From Viola odorata (lineage: Eukaryota; Streptophyta; Magnoliopsida; Malpighiales; Violaceae), in assembly GCA_963691705.1 (NCBI GenBank), contig OY829542.1:19330579-19394578 (forward strand): 64,000 nucleotides of DNA, written 5' to 3'. Positions 1-10,742 of this stretch are shown one piece after another. The notes under the pieces were generated by a model. The model worked only from the letters and a program-made list of their open reading frames with translations. It did no database searches and was not told where the DNA came from. Positions within the stretch are counted from its first letter, which is position 1. Every line of letters begins with the position of its first letter. Both the position numbers and the translations under genes were made by a program.

Positions 1-584
1 GAGTCAGGTTCCACAAGCAACCTGCTCAAGTGATCTGCTACTAGGTGTTCTTTGCCGCTCTTGTCTTTAATCTCCAGATTGAATTCTTGGAGTAGAAGGA
101 TCCACCTGATCAATCTCTACTTCGCTTCCTTCTTGATCAACAAGTAACGCAGAGCTGCATGATCAGAGTAGACAATTACTTTAGTTCCAAGTAAATACAC
201 ACAGAATTTATCTAAAGCAAAAATTATAGCAAACAATTCCTTTTCAGTAGTTGTATAATTTTTCTATGCGTCGTCTAGTATGCGAGATGCGTAATAGATA
301 ACGTGAGGATCTCACCCTTCCTTCTGTCCCAAAATAGCACCTACAAAGTTGTTAGAAGCGTCACACATAATCTCAAAAGGTAAATTCTAGTTTGGAGCTT
401 TAATAATAGGGGTTGATGTTAGTTTCTGTTTTAGTGTGTCGAATGCAACCTCGCATTCTGGCCCAAACTTGAACTCAACCTCCTTTGTAGCAATCTACAA
501 AGAGGCGCAACTACCTTTGAGAAGTCTTTTATGAACCTTCTATAGAACCTTGCATGGCCTAAAAAGAAGCGTACTTCACGCACG
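1..584 (-). pseudogene. Athila-type gypsy pol, RNase H part
   Basis: Minus-strand translation gives the end of a Ty3/gypsy RNase H domain. A stretch like VIVYSDHAALRYLL lies near 120-180, and [23 protein letters not shown] near 10-100 is split over a longer reading. The frame is broken by stops and shifts, and integrase would lie beyond the window start. It follows the RT segment in the normal pol order. Family knowledge: this domain degrades the RNA strand during cDNA synthesis. The copy is not functional as it stands. Confidence 0.75.
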
Positions 585-1205
585 TTAGTAAGATATGTAT
601 GGCAAAGAATCAATCACATCTATTTTTGCCTTATCTACTACCTCTATACCCTTTTGAGAAACTATGTGTCCTAAAATCAAAACTTGGTCAACCATAAAAT
701 GACATTTTTTATAGTTTAAAATAAGATTTGTTTCCAACCAGTGCTTAAGAACTTTTTCCAAATTTTCTAAACATTTGTCAAAGGAATCTCCATAAACGGT
801 AAAATCGTCGATAAAAACTTCAATTCCTTTTTCAATAAATTCAGAAAATATGCTCATCATGCATCTTTGAAAAGTCGTAGGTGCATTGGAAAGTCCGAAA
901 GGCATGCGTTTGTAGGCAAAAGTCTCAAATAGGTATGTGAAAGTAGTTTTATCTTGGTCCTCAAAAGCTACAGGTATTTGGTGAAAACCAGAATACTCGT
1001 CAAGGCAACAATAGTGGGACTTACCTGAGAATCTTTCAAGCATATGATCGATAAAGGGGATAGGGAAATGGTCCTTTCTGGTTGCTGAGTGAAGCCTCCG
1101 ATAATTGATGCAAACCCTCCAGCTGTTTTGCACCCGAGTTGGGACCAACTGACCTTCGGCGTTCTCTACAACTGTGATCCCTGTCTTCTTCGGCACCACC
1201 TGCAC
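585..1205 (-). pseudogene. Athila-type gypsy reverse transcriptase
   Basis: An open minus-strand segment of about 206 codons carries a clear Ty3/gypsy reverse transcriptase. In order it shows WRVCINYRRLHSATRKDHFP, the catalytic-lobe stretch ending in CCLDEYSGFHQIPV, the thumb-side motif RMPFGLSNAPTTFQRCM, and the active-site box VFIDDFTVYGDSFD. The FIDD box stands in place of the usual YxDD and is common in gypsy RTs. The frame is separated from the upstream protease frame near 1265-1280 by a homopolymer-associated shift. It belongs to one minus-strand element with the protease, gag and LTR to its right. Confidence 0.9.
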
Positions 1206-1269
1206 TGGACTAACCCAAGAGTTGTCAGAGATAGGATATATAACTCCAGCATCTAAAAGTTTTAATACT

Positions 1270-2280
1270 TCATTTTTTTACGACATCCATCATAGGAGGG
1301 TTGAGCCTCCTTTGCGATTGTCTCACGGTTTTGCTATCCTCCTCCAAGTGGATCTTATGTGTGCAAATGGTGGGTGAGATCCCCTTAATGTCTGCTATGG
1401 TCCAACCTATAGCTTCTTTATGCTCCCTCAAGATTCTCAAAAGTCTGTCCCCCTCTACTCTGGTCAGCTTGTTTGAGACTATTACTGGCAGGCTTTCTCC
1501 CAAGCCTAAGAAATAGTATTTTAGGTGGCTGGTTAAAGGCTTCAGTATCAGGTTTGGGGCCTGCACAATAGATGGAACAAGAGAATTATTAGTTATAGGC
1601 AAATCTAAAATTTTAGGATTACCGACTAACGGTTTGGCTACGTCTAGCTCAAACACGGCCTCTTCAATCTCCTCTCTTACTTCGACCTTGTTGTCCAATT
1701 CATCCAGCTTGATGTAGTCAACGCTTCTGGTAAGAACATACTCAAGAGGGTCAGTATTATCGAGTTCATAGATATCCTTATCTAAATCAATAACATTCAC
1801 AAAATTTAGACAATGTAAATCCTCTGGATATCGCATCGCATCATACATATTGAAAGTGATAATTTCACCCATGAACTCTAAAGTTAAAGATCCCCCAAAA
1901 ACATCAATTTTAGCCCGAGTAGTCCTCAAGAAAGGTCTGCCTAACAATATTACGATCGACTTAGAAGTCTGTTCATTACCCATCTCGACTACATAAAAAT
2001 CAACCGGAAAAACAAAATCGTTGACCTGCACCAACACGTCCTCTATGACACCAACATGGTATATAATTGATCTATCTGCTAATTGTATCACAACCCTGGT
2101 TTTTTTTAACTCTCTAATATTCAAACTATTGAAAATGGTTAAAGGCAACACATTAATCCCAACCCCTAAGTCACACAGTGCCTTCTCAATAGTCCGATCC
2201 CCAATCTTACAAGGGATCACAAATGTTCCTCCATCCTTGTATTTATTCGGCAACTTTTTTCTGGAAAATGGTAGATACAT
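1270..2280 (-). pseudogene. Athila-type gypsy aspartic protease and linker
   Basis: A 336-codon minus-strand segment encodes a retropepsin-type protease: PCKIGDRTIEKALCDLGVG followed by INVLPLTIF. Here ALCDLGVG occupies the position of the D-[ST]-G-A active site, as in Athila-group elements. The usual downstream VLLGRPFLRTTRAKIDV follows. The C-terminal part runs into the leader of RT and stops at a run of A on the minus strand. Family knowledge: the protease cleaves Gag-Pol. Lineage assignment to the Athila/Tat group rests on this protease type, the tRNA-Asp-like primer binding site and the long LTR. Confidence 0.85.
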
Positions 2281-5041
2281 TTTCGTTCAAGTTGATCCTC
2301 TCTACACCTGCAAGCCTTTTTTTGTTAATACACAGTTCTTTTAAAAACTTTGCATATTTGGGAACCTGTGCAATCATATCAATAAGGGGGACATTCACGG
2401 CTACTTTACGAAATAAATCTAAGATAGCTTTTTCCTCCTTTACCTTCTTGGCTTTTTCAGGCCTGTCAGGAAAAGGAAGAGGGATTACCTGTTCCTTCTT
2501 TGGTAAAGTTGCCTTTGGAGTAGGGGTTACCTTTGCTTCTGGTTCAATCAGGTCTGATAGTGGCGTTGCAAACAACTTCTTCCCTAGACCTGGGGAAAGA
2601 ACTGTTCTGTCTGGCATTTCTGTATCACTCCTCAAAGTCATGGGCGAGATGTTATGTTTTGGGTTATCGACCATGGTTGATGGCAACCTACTACCCTACT
2701 CTTGGTTGTTAATGTTCAGCTGTGAAATATGCCTTTCCACGTTCGAGATGGGCGCTTGGGTAGATTTCATGAACTGGCTAAGAGTTTTTTTTATCCCATC
2801 AACGGTAGTTGCGAGTGGCTGTTGTGGGATTGGGTTCTGTGGAGCACTTGGTCTGAGTACAAAATTTTGTAGGTTCATTGGTGGTGGCAGATTTGGGTAT
2901 GACTGTTGGTTCTAATTTGGTTGGACCACATAATTGGAATTAGTGTTTTCCCTCCACCCTAGGTTGTTGTTATATTGGTTTGGGTTAAATCTTAACTTGT
3001 GAGGTAGATATTTCCCATACTGTTGGTTGTTCTGTAGTGCTGCACTGACTTCTTCTTTTGTTTTAGTAATCAACACGCATTGGTGTGTAGGATGTCCTTA
3101 TTGGAAACATACACCACACGTCACGGTCGGTTGGATTTGTTGCACCTGATCCTGCTGACCTGCTTGGAGACTATCAAGACGGTTAGAAATTTCAGAAAAT
3201 TTTTGCTCAAAGAAAGATACATTACTCGTGGATGTTTCTCTGTCTCCCGGCTCATTTTGATAACAGTTCTCGGCCAGCGTCTGAATCAATTGATTGGCTT
3301 TTTGATTAGAGCGTTAAATGTCTATTTTTCATCGTCCTTTCCTCCCTTTTAGGACGATGATACTACTAATTCTTGCGCTTTCCACTCCTGTTTACAGATT
3401 ATGTCGCTGATAAGCAAAACGATTCATTAGGAGCTGAAATCGTCAAGTTTAGAGTTGTTTTGGTCTGAAGCGTCCTTACCCCAGACCTGGGGTAAGGAAG
3501 ACCCGAATTTCCAGCGTGGACCAGCTGTCTTGTTCTTCTAGAAGACCTCACGCTGCTGATCTTCTATTCCAGCAAGGAGTCCTGCTGCCACAGAACGTCT
3601 CCAACGTTTCTGATAGGATTTTGAACAATTATTATTAGATATTATCCTATTTTGGAATTTTGGAATTAAACAATTAAGTAGTTTTTATTATTTAAGAGAG
3701 GTTGCGCCTCTGTACTAGGGGACTTCATCTTTTACAAACACCATATTTCTTTTCTTCTTGGCAGAGAAACAATTCCATAAGCAAGAGCTTGAACCCGCTG
3801 TTGCTTATGGAATTGTTTCTCTGCCAAGAAGAAAAGAAATATGGTGTTTGTAAAAGATGAAGTCCCCTAGTACAGAGGCGCAACCTCTCTTAAATAATAA
3901 AAACTACTTAATTGTTTAATTCCAAAATTCCAAAATAGGATAATATCTAATAATAATTGTTCAAAATCCTATCAGAAACGTTGGAGGCGTTCTGTGGCAG
4001 CAGGACTCCTTGCTGGAATAGAAGATCAGCAGCGTGAGGTCTTCTAGAAGAACAAGACAGCTGGTCCACGCTGGAAATTTGGGTCTTCCTTACCCCAGGT
4101 CTGGGGTAAGGACGCTTCAGACCAAAACAACTCTAAACTTGACGATTTCAGCTCCTAATGAATCGTTTTGCTTATCAGCGACATAATCTGTAAACAGGAG
4201 TGGAAAGCGCAAGAATTAGTAGTATCATCGTCCTAAAAGGGAGGAAAGGACGATGAAAAATAGACATTTAACGTTCTAATCACTTTTGTCAACGTGCAAT
4301 CCTGGAAAACACCTCCAGCGGTACCGTCCAACATCAACTTATCTCTATGGCTCATGCCATCATAAAAATACTGGATGAGATTCTGATCTGAAACACCATG
4401 GTTCGGGCAAATATCTTGCAAGTCCTTGTATCGCTGATAATACTCCTCAGCCTTGGTGGAAGACCAATATTTGTTAAGGAAGATAGTCAGCATCTGAGGC
4501 CATGTAGTTATGGAATTATGTGGTAAGCTAAGGAACCAGTTCCTCTAAGTTTGGCTCGGTTAATATCTACCCTAGGGGGTTTCAGGGTCTCACATTCCCA
4601 GTGAAGGCTTTAGAGGTGTTTAAAAGGGTTTTCATTTGGGAAGCCGTAGAATTTTTTGAAATTGTGGATGGTGCTTGGCTTTAAATTCCAGTCATGCCCT
4701 GCTGGTGGGTACTGGATACAAAAGTAAGTATCCGGAGCTGGTCCATCATTGTTCATTTGCCTAAAGGTAGGCTCAGGTGGTGGTGGCGGTGGTGGGACAT
4801 TGTTGTTATTGTCCTAGTTTTCCATTTCTGGTTGATCTAGGATAGGGTGATTTCTAGGTATCGAAGAGGAACCTTCTCCCAAGACTGGGATAAGGTTGGG
4901 TGAGTGTGACTGTGTTGAGCTATCTTCTGATTGTGTTCTCTGTCTCTTGGTTCGCTTTTTGTACTGTGTTTCTTGGCGTGTAATCTCTGGATTGTACTGG
5001 ATTAATGGCGAACCTGAAGATCTGGTCATAAAATAAAACAA
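2243..5041 (-). pseudogene. Athila-type gypsy gag, interrupted
   Basis: Fragmentary minus-strand gag. The probable start is the Met at 5041 (leader reading MFYFMTRSSGSPLIQYN). Conserved Athila gag text at 4233-4493 includes a WSSTKAEEYYQRYKDL-like segment and QYFYDGMSHRDKLMLDGTAGG. Further gag lies at 3098-3289, and the proline/lysine-rich linker to the protease at 2243-2686. The frame has stops and shifts around 4500-4800 and 2690-3090. Gag is cut by the 980-bp palindrome at 3303-4282. Removing the palindrome and one 5-bp target duplication brings the two flanking gag pieces into the same frame, so the palindrome is a later insertion. Confidence 0.8.
3303..4282. repeat. 980-bp near-perfect palindrome with LTR-like arms
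   Basis: Two arms of 482 bp (3303-3784 and 3801-4282) are reverse complements with no length difference. In the segments I compared I found three mismatches, all transitions (near 3311, 3513 and 3598). The spacer is 16 bp. The unit is flanked by CTTTT on both sides (3298-3302 and 4283-4287), a 5-bp TSD. Each arm, taken as 481 bp, begins TGATTA and ends TAAGCA, i.e. TG...CA with a short inverted terminus, which are LTR hallmarks. Smaller hairpins are nested inside, e.g. CCTTACCCCAGACCTGGGG and ATCGTCC...GGACGAT. No ORF of note. It interrupts the gag of the surrounding gypsy element. Alternative: a foldback-type DNA transposon. Confidence 0.9.
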
Positions 5042-5065
5042 AGAAAATCAATTAGTACTGATGAA

Positions 5066-5083
5066 TCCCAGGCAACGGTGCCA
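5066..5083 (-). other. Primer binding site, tRNA-Asp type
   Basis: The minus strand reads TGGCACCGTTGCCTGGGA, matching the 3' end complement of plant tRNA-Asp (TGGCGCCGTTGCCGGGGA) at 16 of 18 positions. It lies a few bases inside the LTR end at 5089, where minus-strand cDNA priming is expected. A tRNA-Asp primer is typical of the Athila/Tat group. Confidence 0.85.
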
Positions 5084-5088
5084 AAATT

Positions 5089-6962
5089 TGATGGTTGCCG
5101 AAACCGTCAAAATGAATTAAGTTACAATCCACCATTAATCCAGTACAATAATAGACATTTTAGTGTTCAATCAGATGTAGATATGGTTGCTGATTCGAAG
5201 ACGAATCCTTTCGAAGGGGGAGGAAATGATGCGATACTGACCTCATCGCATGCGTGCACAGTGCCATTAGCACCAATCGGGCCACCAAGTCAAGCCAAGG
5301 GCATGGAGCGTCAAGAGAGGTTATCATAACTTCTATACAAGGATCTAGAGCAAGAGACGCTGCTTGAGAAAGCTATTCAGCGCAAGATGGCCCCGAGGCT
5401 AAGGTTCACACTACAGGTCACGCCAGTCGTACTAGGCGACTGTATCCAAACCATTTCGGAGCAGGGAGGATTAGACCAGGGAGCTATGAGTATTACTGGA
5501 CCGATTGAAGTGTTAGCTCATTCTAGAACAAATTGGAGACGTTTGCACGAGTGGATCGTCAGAAGACCTAGGGCGACATTGTCGCATGTAGTGTGCGCTC
5601 CAGGCGCCATGGGACTTGAGTGATCGGCCCAGTTCAAAGCCCGACCGTGCGAATCATTGCATATTATTCAAGAACACTCTTTTTAGTATTATTATTTTGT
5701 TTAATTAATTAGACTAATTACTTGAGTAGGATTCTTGTTAGTTCTATTTTCGGTAGGTTTAGGTTGTATTATATATAAAGCCACAAGTTCTCATTGTAAA
5801 GGGAGCTTTGATAAGTATTTTTATAGAGAGTATCTCTGTTGTTCATGTGTGAACCTTGTCCATTCTTGAGTCCCGAAAGCTCAAGTGTGTCCGCAAGTAA
5901 AACCCAAAGTTTCGAACCCTATCACTTGTTTCACTAGGTTGAGTAAGGGAGTACCTTACTAGGTCTATCCGTTCAAGTGAGAACCTCACTTGAAATAGAT
6001 TAGGTTGATTAGCCGAGGCTAATAGGTCTAAGTTTGCGCTTGTGAGCATCTATCCATCTTCCGCTCGAATTCCATTCCCTTGAACACGATCAAAACGAGG
6101 TTAATCGAGCTTAGGCAACTAGGATCGTATCAACCAAAGCCTTAAATAATGACAATGATTGATCAAGTCTAAACCTAAATTGACTATATTTAAACTAGAT
6201 ATGAATAAAACTGACAAACAATTAGATAGATCATGAATGTAGATTGAAAACTAGGAAGATCAATTAGATCTCATGAATATAATGAATCGCATTCCTATGA
6301 TATTTACCAGGAATCAAATATTAAATTAGCTAGACATAATTAGATGAGATCAAATACTATAAATAATAATTGCATAAAAGAATCCTTGGTAACAAGGAGA
6401 AAGATGAAGTTCAGAGTGAAAAAAACCAAAGACAGAAGCTAAAAGAAATTCGGGAAGGAAAAGATAGATTGTTGATAATTCAAGTCGAGGTTAAGTAATT
6501 CTCCTCCCCTTGATTATCTCCAACCAATTGTTTTAATTCTAATTTAAAAAAAACTAAATTAAATGTGTTTTTATCCAAAAGGGATTACAAGAGGAGTAGA
6601 ACTCCTCTTTGAAGTTGTCTTTGTTCCAAATTAGAAGCTCCCACCAGCACAGTTGCTCCCTTTCGTTATGGGCTTTAAAAGTCAGGCCCATCACTTCTAC
6701 CAGAATCGTCTTAAGCCATGAAAATATTCTTGGGGTATGAAAGTATTCTTAGGCTATGAAAATATTCTTGGTCTACTCTGGAACTTCCATTTCTGCTTTC
6801 TGCATCTTCTTGGCCAGTAAGTCCACAATCAGCTGCTTTCCTCCAGAGTTGCTCCAAAGTCCCTTTCTGCTCAAGTGTCATTTCAAAGTCCAAATAAGTG
6901 TAATTACCATTCAAAATACAAGAGTTTAAATGTCAATTATTAACCAAATATGCACCTCATCA
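5089..6962 (-). mobile_element. 5' LTR of the Athila-type element
   Basis: Read on the minus strand, the LTR starts TGATGAGGTGC at 6962 and ends ACCATCA at 5089, directly before the primer binding site; the ends are the inverted pair TGATG/CATCA. It is 1874 bp long, but 5165-6132 is a nested insertion, so the LTR proper is about 0.9 kb. No convincing coding sequence. The open frame at 6711-6914 is chance. The partner LTR lies outside the window, so identity-based dating is not possible here. The right flank begins TTAAT, which would be the TSD if the other copy could be seen. Confidence 0.75.
5165..6132 (+). mobile_element. Nested gypsy tail: polyprotein end plus 3' LTR
   Basis: The plus strand from about 5165 reads SDVDMVADSKTNPFEGGGND, closely like the polyprotein tail of the gypsy element at 62673-64000 (DADTDSRTNPSEGGGND). 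It continues with a degraded GPPSQAKG...RQERLS tail to about 5330. An LTR-like block at about 5621-6132 begins TGATCGG and ends CGTATCA. It has a TATATAAAG box at about 5772 and a GTAAAACC-rich downstream part. Everything 5' of the polyprotein tail is absent, so this is a truncated insertion in the Athila LTR. The left junction is placed only to within about 30 bp. Confidence 0.65.
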
Positions 6963-7513
6963 TTAATTTTAAAAAATTATCGATTACACAAAAATATAAT
7001 TATATTGATTATTACATGTTACGCTAAAACTTCTCATCTCATGAAAGACTCAATTGAATTTCACCGAGTATCAGTTTGTTTGCCAACAATTACATGTTAA
7101 TTTTCTCATAAATGCTTGGTATAAGTATTTATACAACACATATGAAAATACATCCTTCAATCATTAACCAAATAAGAATATTCGTAAATTATTACGTACA
7201 CTTAATCATAACATTACACCAAAAACTTATACATGACATACATGCAACAATAGTATATTCGGTATCTTAATGACTTTACAAAATAAAACATGTATATTCA
7301 CTATATTATATAATGCTCTAACTAAATATAAGTTAGTATATATATAACATTTACTTTTTAATAGACGTATATATATATAATTAATAAACAAAATCTATAA
7401 AACTAATTCATACTACATATATATGATATCTGAAATATCAATCTAATGTGTATATGTAGTACAACCTATTTAGTTTGAAATTTAACGAGTATGAATTAGT
7501 CTTATAGATTTTG

Positions 7514-7514
<1 letters not shown>

Positions 7515-7547
<33 letters not shown>
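7515..7547. repeat. (TA)n microsatellite
   Basis: About 16 TA units in the AT-rich left part of the CACTA-like element. The surrounding 7380-7800 also holds three imperfect copies of a roughly 120-bp AT-rich unit containing AATCTATAAAACTAATTCAT. Confidence 0.95.
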
Positions 7548-7549
<2 letters not shown>

Positions 7550-7945
7550 ATCTAAGATTAATAAACAAAATCTATAAAACTAATTCATATTATATATAAA
7601 TATGATATCAATCTAAATATCAATCTAACGTGTATATGTAATACAATATATTTAGTTTGAAACGTAATAAGTAATTAATATAAAAAATCTATAAAACTAA
7701 TACATACTATATATATATGATATCAATATAATTTGTATATGTAGTACAACCAATTTAGTTTGAAAGTTAATGAGTAATTAAGGACTATTAATTATATAAT
7801 ATAAGTAATTTTCTTATTATTTGTATGTATATTGTTAATTTCAAAATTAGTTAATAGGGTACTTAATTTTCACCATTACTATCTCTTAATTGTATAAGTT
7901 ACTTTACCCTCTTTTTTTTAAATGCAGATTGTATAACATATATTT

Positions 7946-10742
7946 TTTTTTTGAAATCAATATGAACCTTCATTCATTAGCCAAATAGGCAATTACATAA
8001 GACTGAATAAAAGTGGGGCATTCCCTAGACCATAATTCTTCCAATCCTCGCATTAATGATTTCAAGACAGTCTGACTAAACCTTCAATATCATCCAGATT
8101 ATTAGATATCGCCATTTGAAGAGCTTTCTGTACCTCCAACCCCTCCGCAACTAGGACCCCATATGTAACCGAAATACACCAAGAAGTGCATAAAAGGCAA
8201 TTCCCCATGTAGTCTCGGGCGCCAATACCAAGGTCTGTCGAAGATGAACCAATTGCCGCATCAGTATTTAAACAAATTCTATTACGTAAGGGGGAGTCCA
8301 CCTAGGGACTGCAGTTTGTTCATAGCTCGATCCCTCATGAGCGTTTGTGCTATTGAAATTCATGCAATCTACCAATAACCTTGCTCCCCTAGTAAGCACC
8401 GTTGCTGGACTATCCCATTTTTGTTCAAAGACCCAGTCATTTCTGGAATTCCACAAAGCCTATAAGCTAGAACAACATTCTTCTACTTCCGAAGACGTCA
8501 AACAATTCCTAATCCAAAGAATCCACAAAGAAAGTGGCTCGCTAGGGTAGAATGTTAGACGTGATGCTAAGGGTGATAACCCTCACAATTGCTGAGCAAA
8601 CGAACAGGAAAGCAACAAATGGTGAATTATCTCCTCCTCATGCAGACCACATGGACACAACGAGTCCTCCAGAATATTGCGGTGAACCAAATTTGATTTG
8701 GTTGGTAGTCCATTATGAGTTGCCTTCCACATAATATTTTTAAACTTTGGAGGCATTTGTAGCCCCCACAAGAAAGTCCACCATGTAGTCATCTCGTCTG
8801 ATGGAGCCACGTCAGCAGAAACATCCCTAAACAAAAGAGCGTGGTATCCGCTCCTAACTGAATACATACCATTGGGTGTATATTTCCAGAACAAACAGTC
8901 CGGAGGTAGAAAGAGACTAATCGGGATTGATAATATTGCCTTCTTATCTGCATCTCCAAAATATTCACTAATCAAAGCCTCATGCCAACATCCATTGTCT
9001 TTATCGATCAGGGAACTTACTTTGGCCTCACTATGAAGGTTTAAATTATGAGTAAGCGGAACCCCATTCCACATTACCAATCCGCCACCGACACCGAATC
9101 CATGGATCATGCTAAATGTGCATCCTTTCCCCATTACCAATCCACCACTGACACCCATCTCGTAGAGCTACTCTACCTGACAAGAAACTACGCCACATAT
9201 AACTAGGATTATTCCCCAGATTAACATCCATGAAATCACCATTAGGAAAATACCTAGCCTTCAAGACTCGAGCAAGTAGAGAATCTGGTTTCTGAATAAT
9301 CCTCCAACCTTGTTTCGCAAGCAAGGCTAAGCTAAACTCTCTGAGTTTACGAAACCTCATCCCACCCTTATTTTTTATCTTGCAAAGGACATTCCATGAG
9401 ATCCAGTATACTTTACGCTCCTCATTTCTGCACCCCCACCAATATCATCTCATTGTATTTTCCATCTCATCACAAATTCCAATAGGCAGCTCAAAACAAA
9501 TCATAAGATATGTTGGGACCACATGCGCAACTGATTTTAGAAGGACCTCTTTCCCAGCTTGGGATATATTTTTCTCCTTCCAACCTGTCAATTTTTTACA
9601 TACACGATCCCTCAGTTCGCTAAACATTTGCTTCTTTGAATGTCCAAACTCTACTGGTAAACCAAGATATTTCTTATGTCGGCTCACCATTTTCACCCCA
9701 AGAACGCGTTGCACTGTACTTTTAGCCACTCCAGACATATTTCGACTGAACGTAACTTATGATTTTTTCATATTGACTTTTTGCCTGAACGCCTCCTCAT
9801 AATCCCTCAGGATTTTTGCCACAACCTCAGCTTCCACTGATGTCGCTCTTGTGAAGATGAGACAATCGTTCGCATAAAAGAGATTGCTAATAGCAGGCGC
9901 TGAGCGAATAACCTTGATCCCATGAATACTCCCTGAGTTATTCGCTTCCGAGAGCATACTCGATAATCCTTCCGCACAGAAATGAATAAGTATGGTGACA
10001 GACGATCCCCTTGTCGAAGGCCTCTCTCAGGTCTGAAGACCGGCCCAGGACTACCATTAATGAGAACAGAATAGGAAACAGAGGACACACATCTCATAAC
10101 CAAATCCACCCACCCTAGTTCGAACACTAAAGTTGACATAATATTTCTCAAATAGCTCCATTTCACCCTATCATATGCCTTGCTCATATCAAGCTTCAAA
10201 CTCATCCATCCCCGTCCGGACTGTTTATTCTGCATAGCATGAAAGATTTCTTGTGCAACATAAGCATTATCAGTAATCAATCTATTAGGAACAAAAACAC
10301 TTTGTGGTTCCGAGAAAATTTGAGGTAAAATTACTTTCAACCTATTAGCTAAAACTTTAGTCACTAGTTTGAAAATAACATTACAAAGGCTAATTGGGAG
10401 AAACTATGCACAATCAATAGGAGTTCTAACTTTAGGAATGGGCGTGATGTAAGTGTGATTTATAGAAGTGGGGTCAGCTGAGCTATTCAATATATTATTC
10501 ACTACGGCACAAACATATGGTTCAACAATATGCCAAAATTTCTGATAAAATAAATATGGCATATCATCAAGCCCTGGGGCAGTTTTGGGCTTCATTTGTT
10601 TGAGAGCGGTACTCACCTCCTCTTTAGTATAGGCAGCTATAAGTCGCATATTCATTTCGTTGGTAACAAGGGTCCTGACAAAGTTCATTGTCGTTGGTAA
10701 ATTTACCAAACCAGTAGATGTAAAAAGGCTTGTGAAATATTA
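7946..10742 (-). mobile_element. L1-type LINE, 5'-truncated, degenerate
   Basis: Minus-strand remnants in ORF2 order. RT occupies 9757-10709, with MKPKTAPGLDDMPYLFYQKF, KLDMSKAYDRVKWSYL, RGLRQGDRLSPYLF and the active-site box FYANDCLIF, where YADD has become YAND. A zinc-binding RVT region spans 8583-9738 (GLPTKSNLVHRNILEDSLCP...). A plant-type RNase H piece lies at 8062-8301 (ICLNTDAAIGSSSTDLGIGA). Frames are split by many shifts and stops. The 3' end carries an A-tail (T-run at 7942-7952). The flanks TAACATATATTT (about 7933) and TAACATAAATTT (about 10744) look like a slightly diverged TSD. The endonuclease and ORF1 are missing, as expected of 5' truncation. Confidence 0.85.

Noticed and set aside
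3303..4282. Palindrome as a CRISPR-like or prokaryotic inverted repeat
   Set aside because: Plant retroelement context, TSD and LTR-like ends explain it; there are no repeated spacers.
6711..6914. 67-codon minus-strand ORF
   Set aside because: Lies inside the Athila-type LTR and has no recognisable domain.
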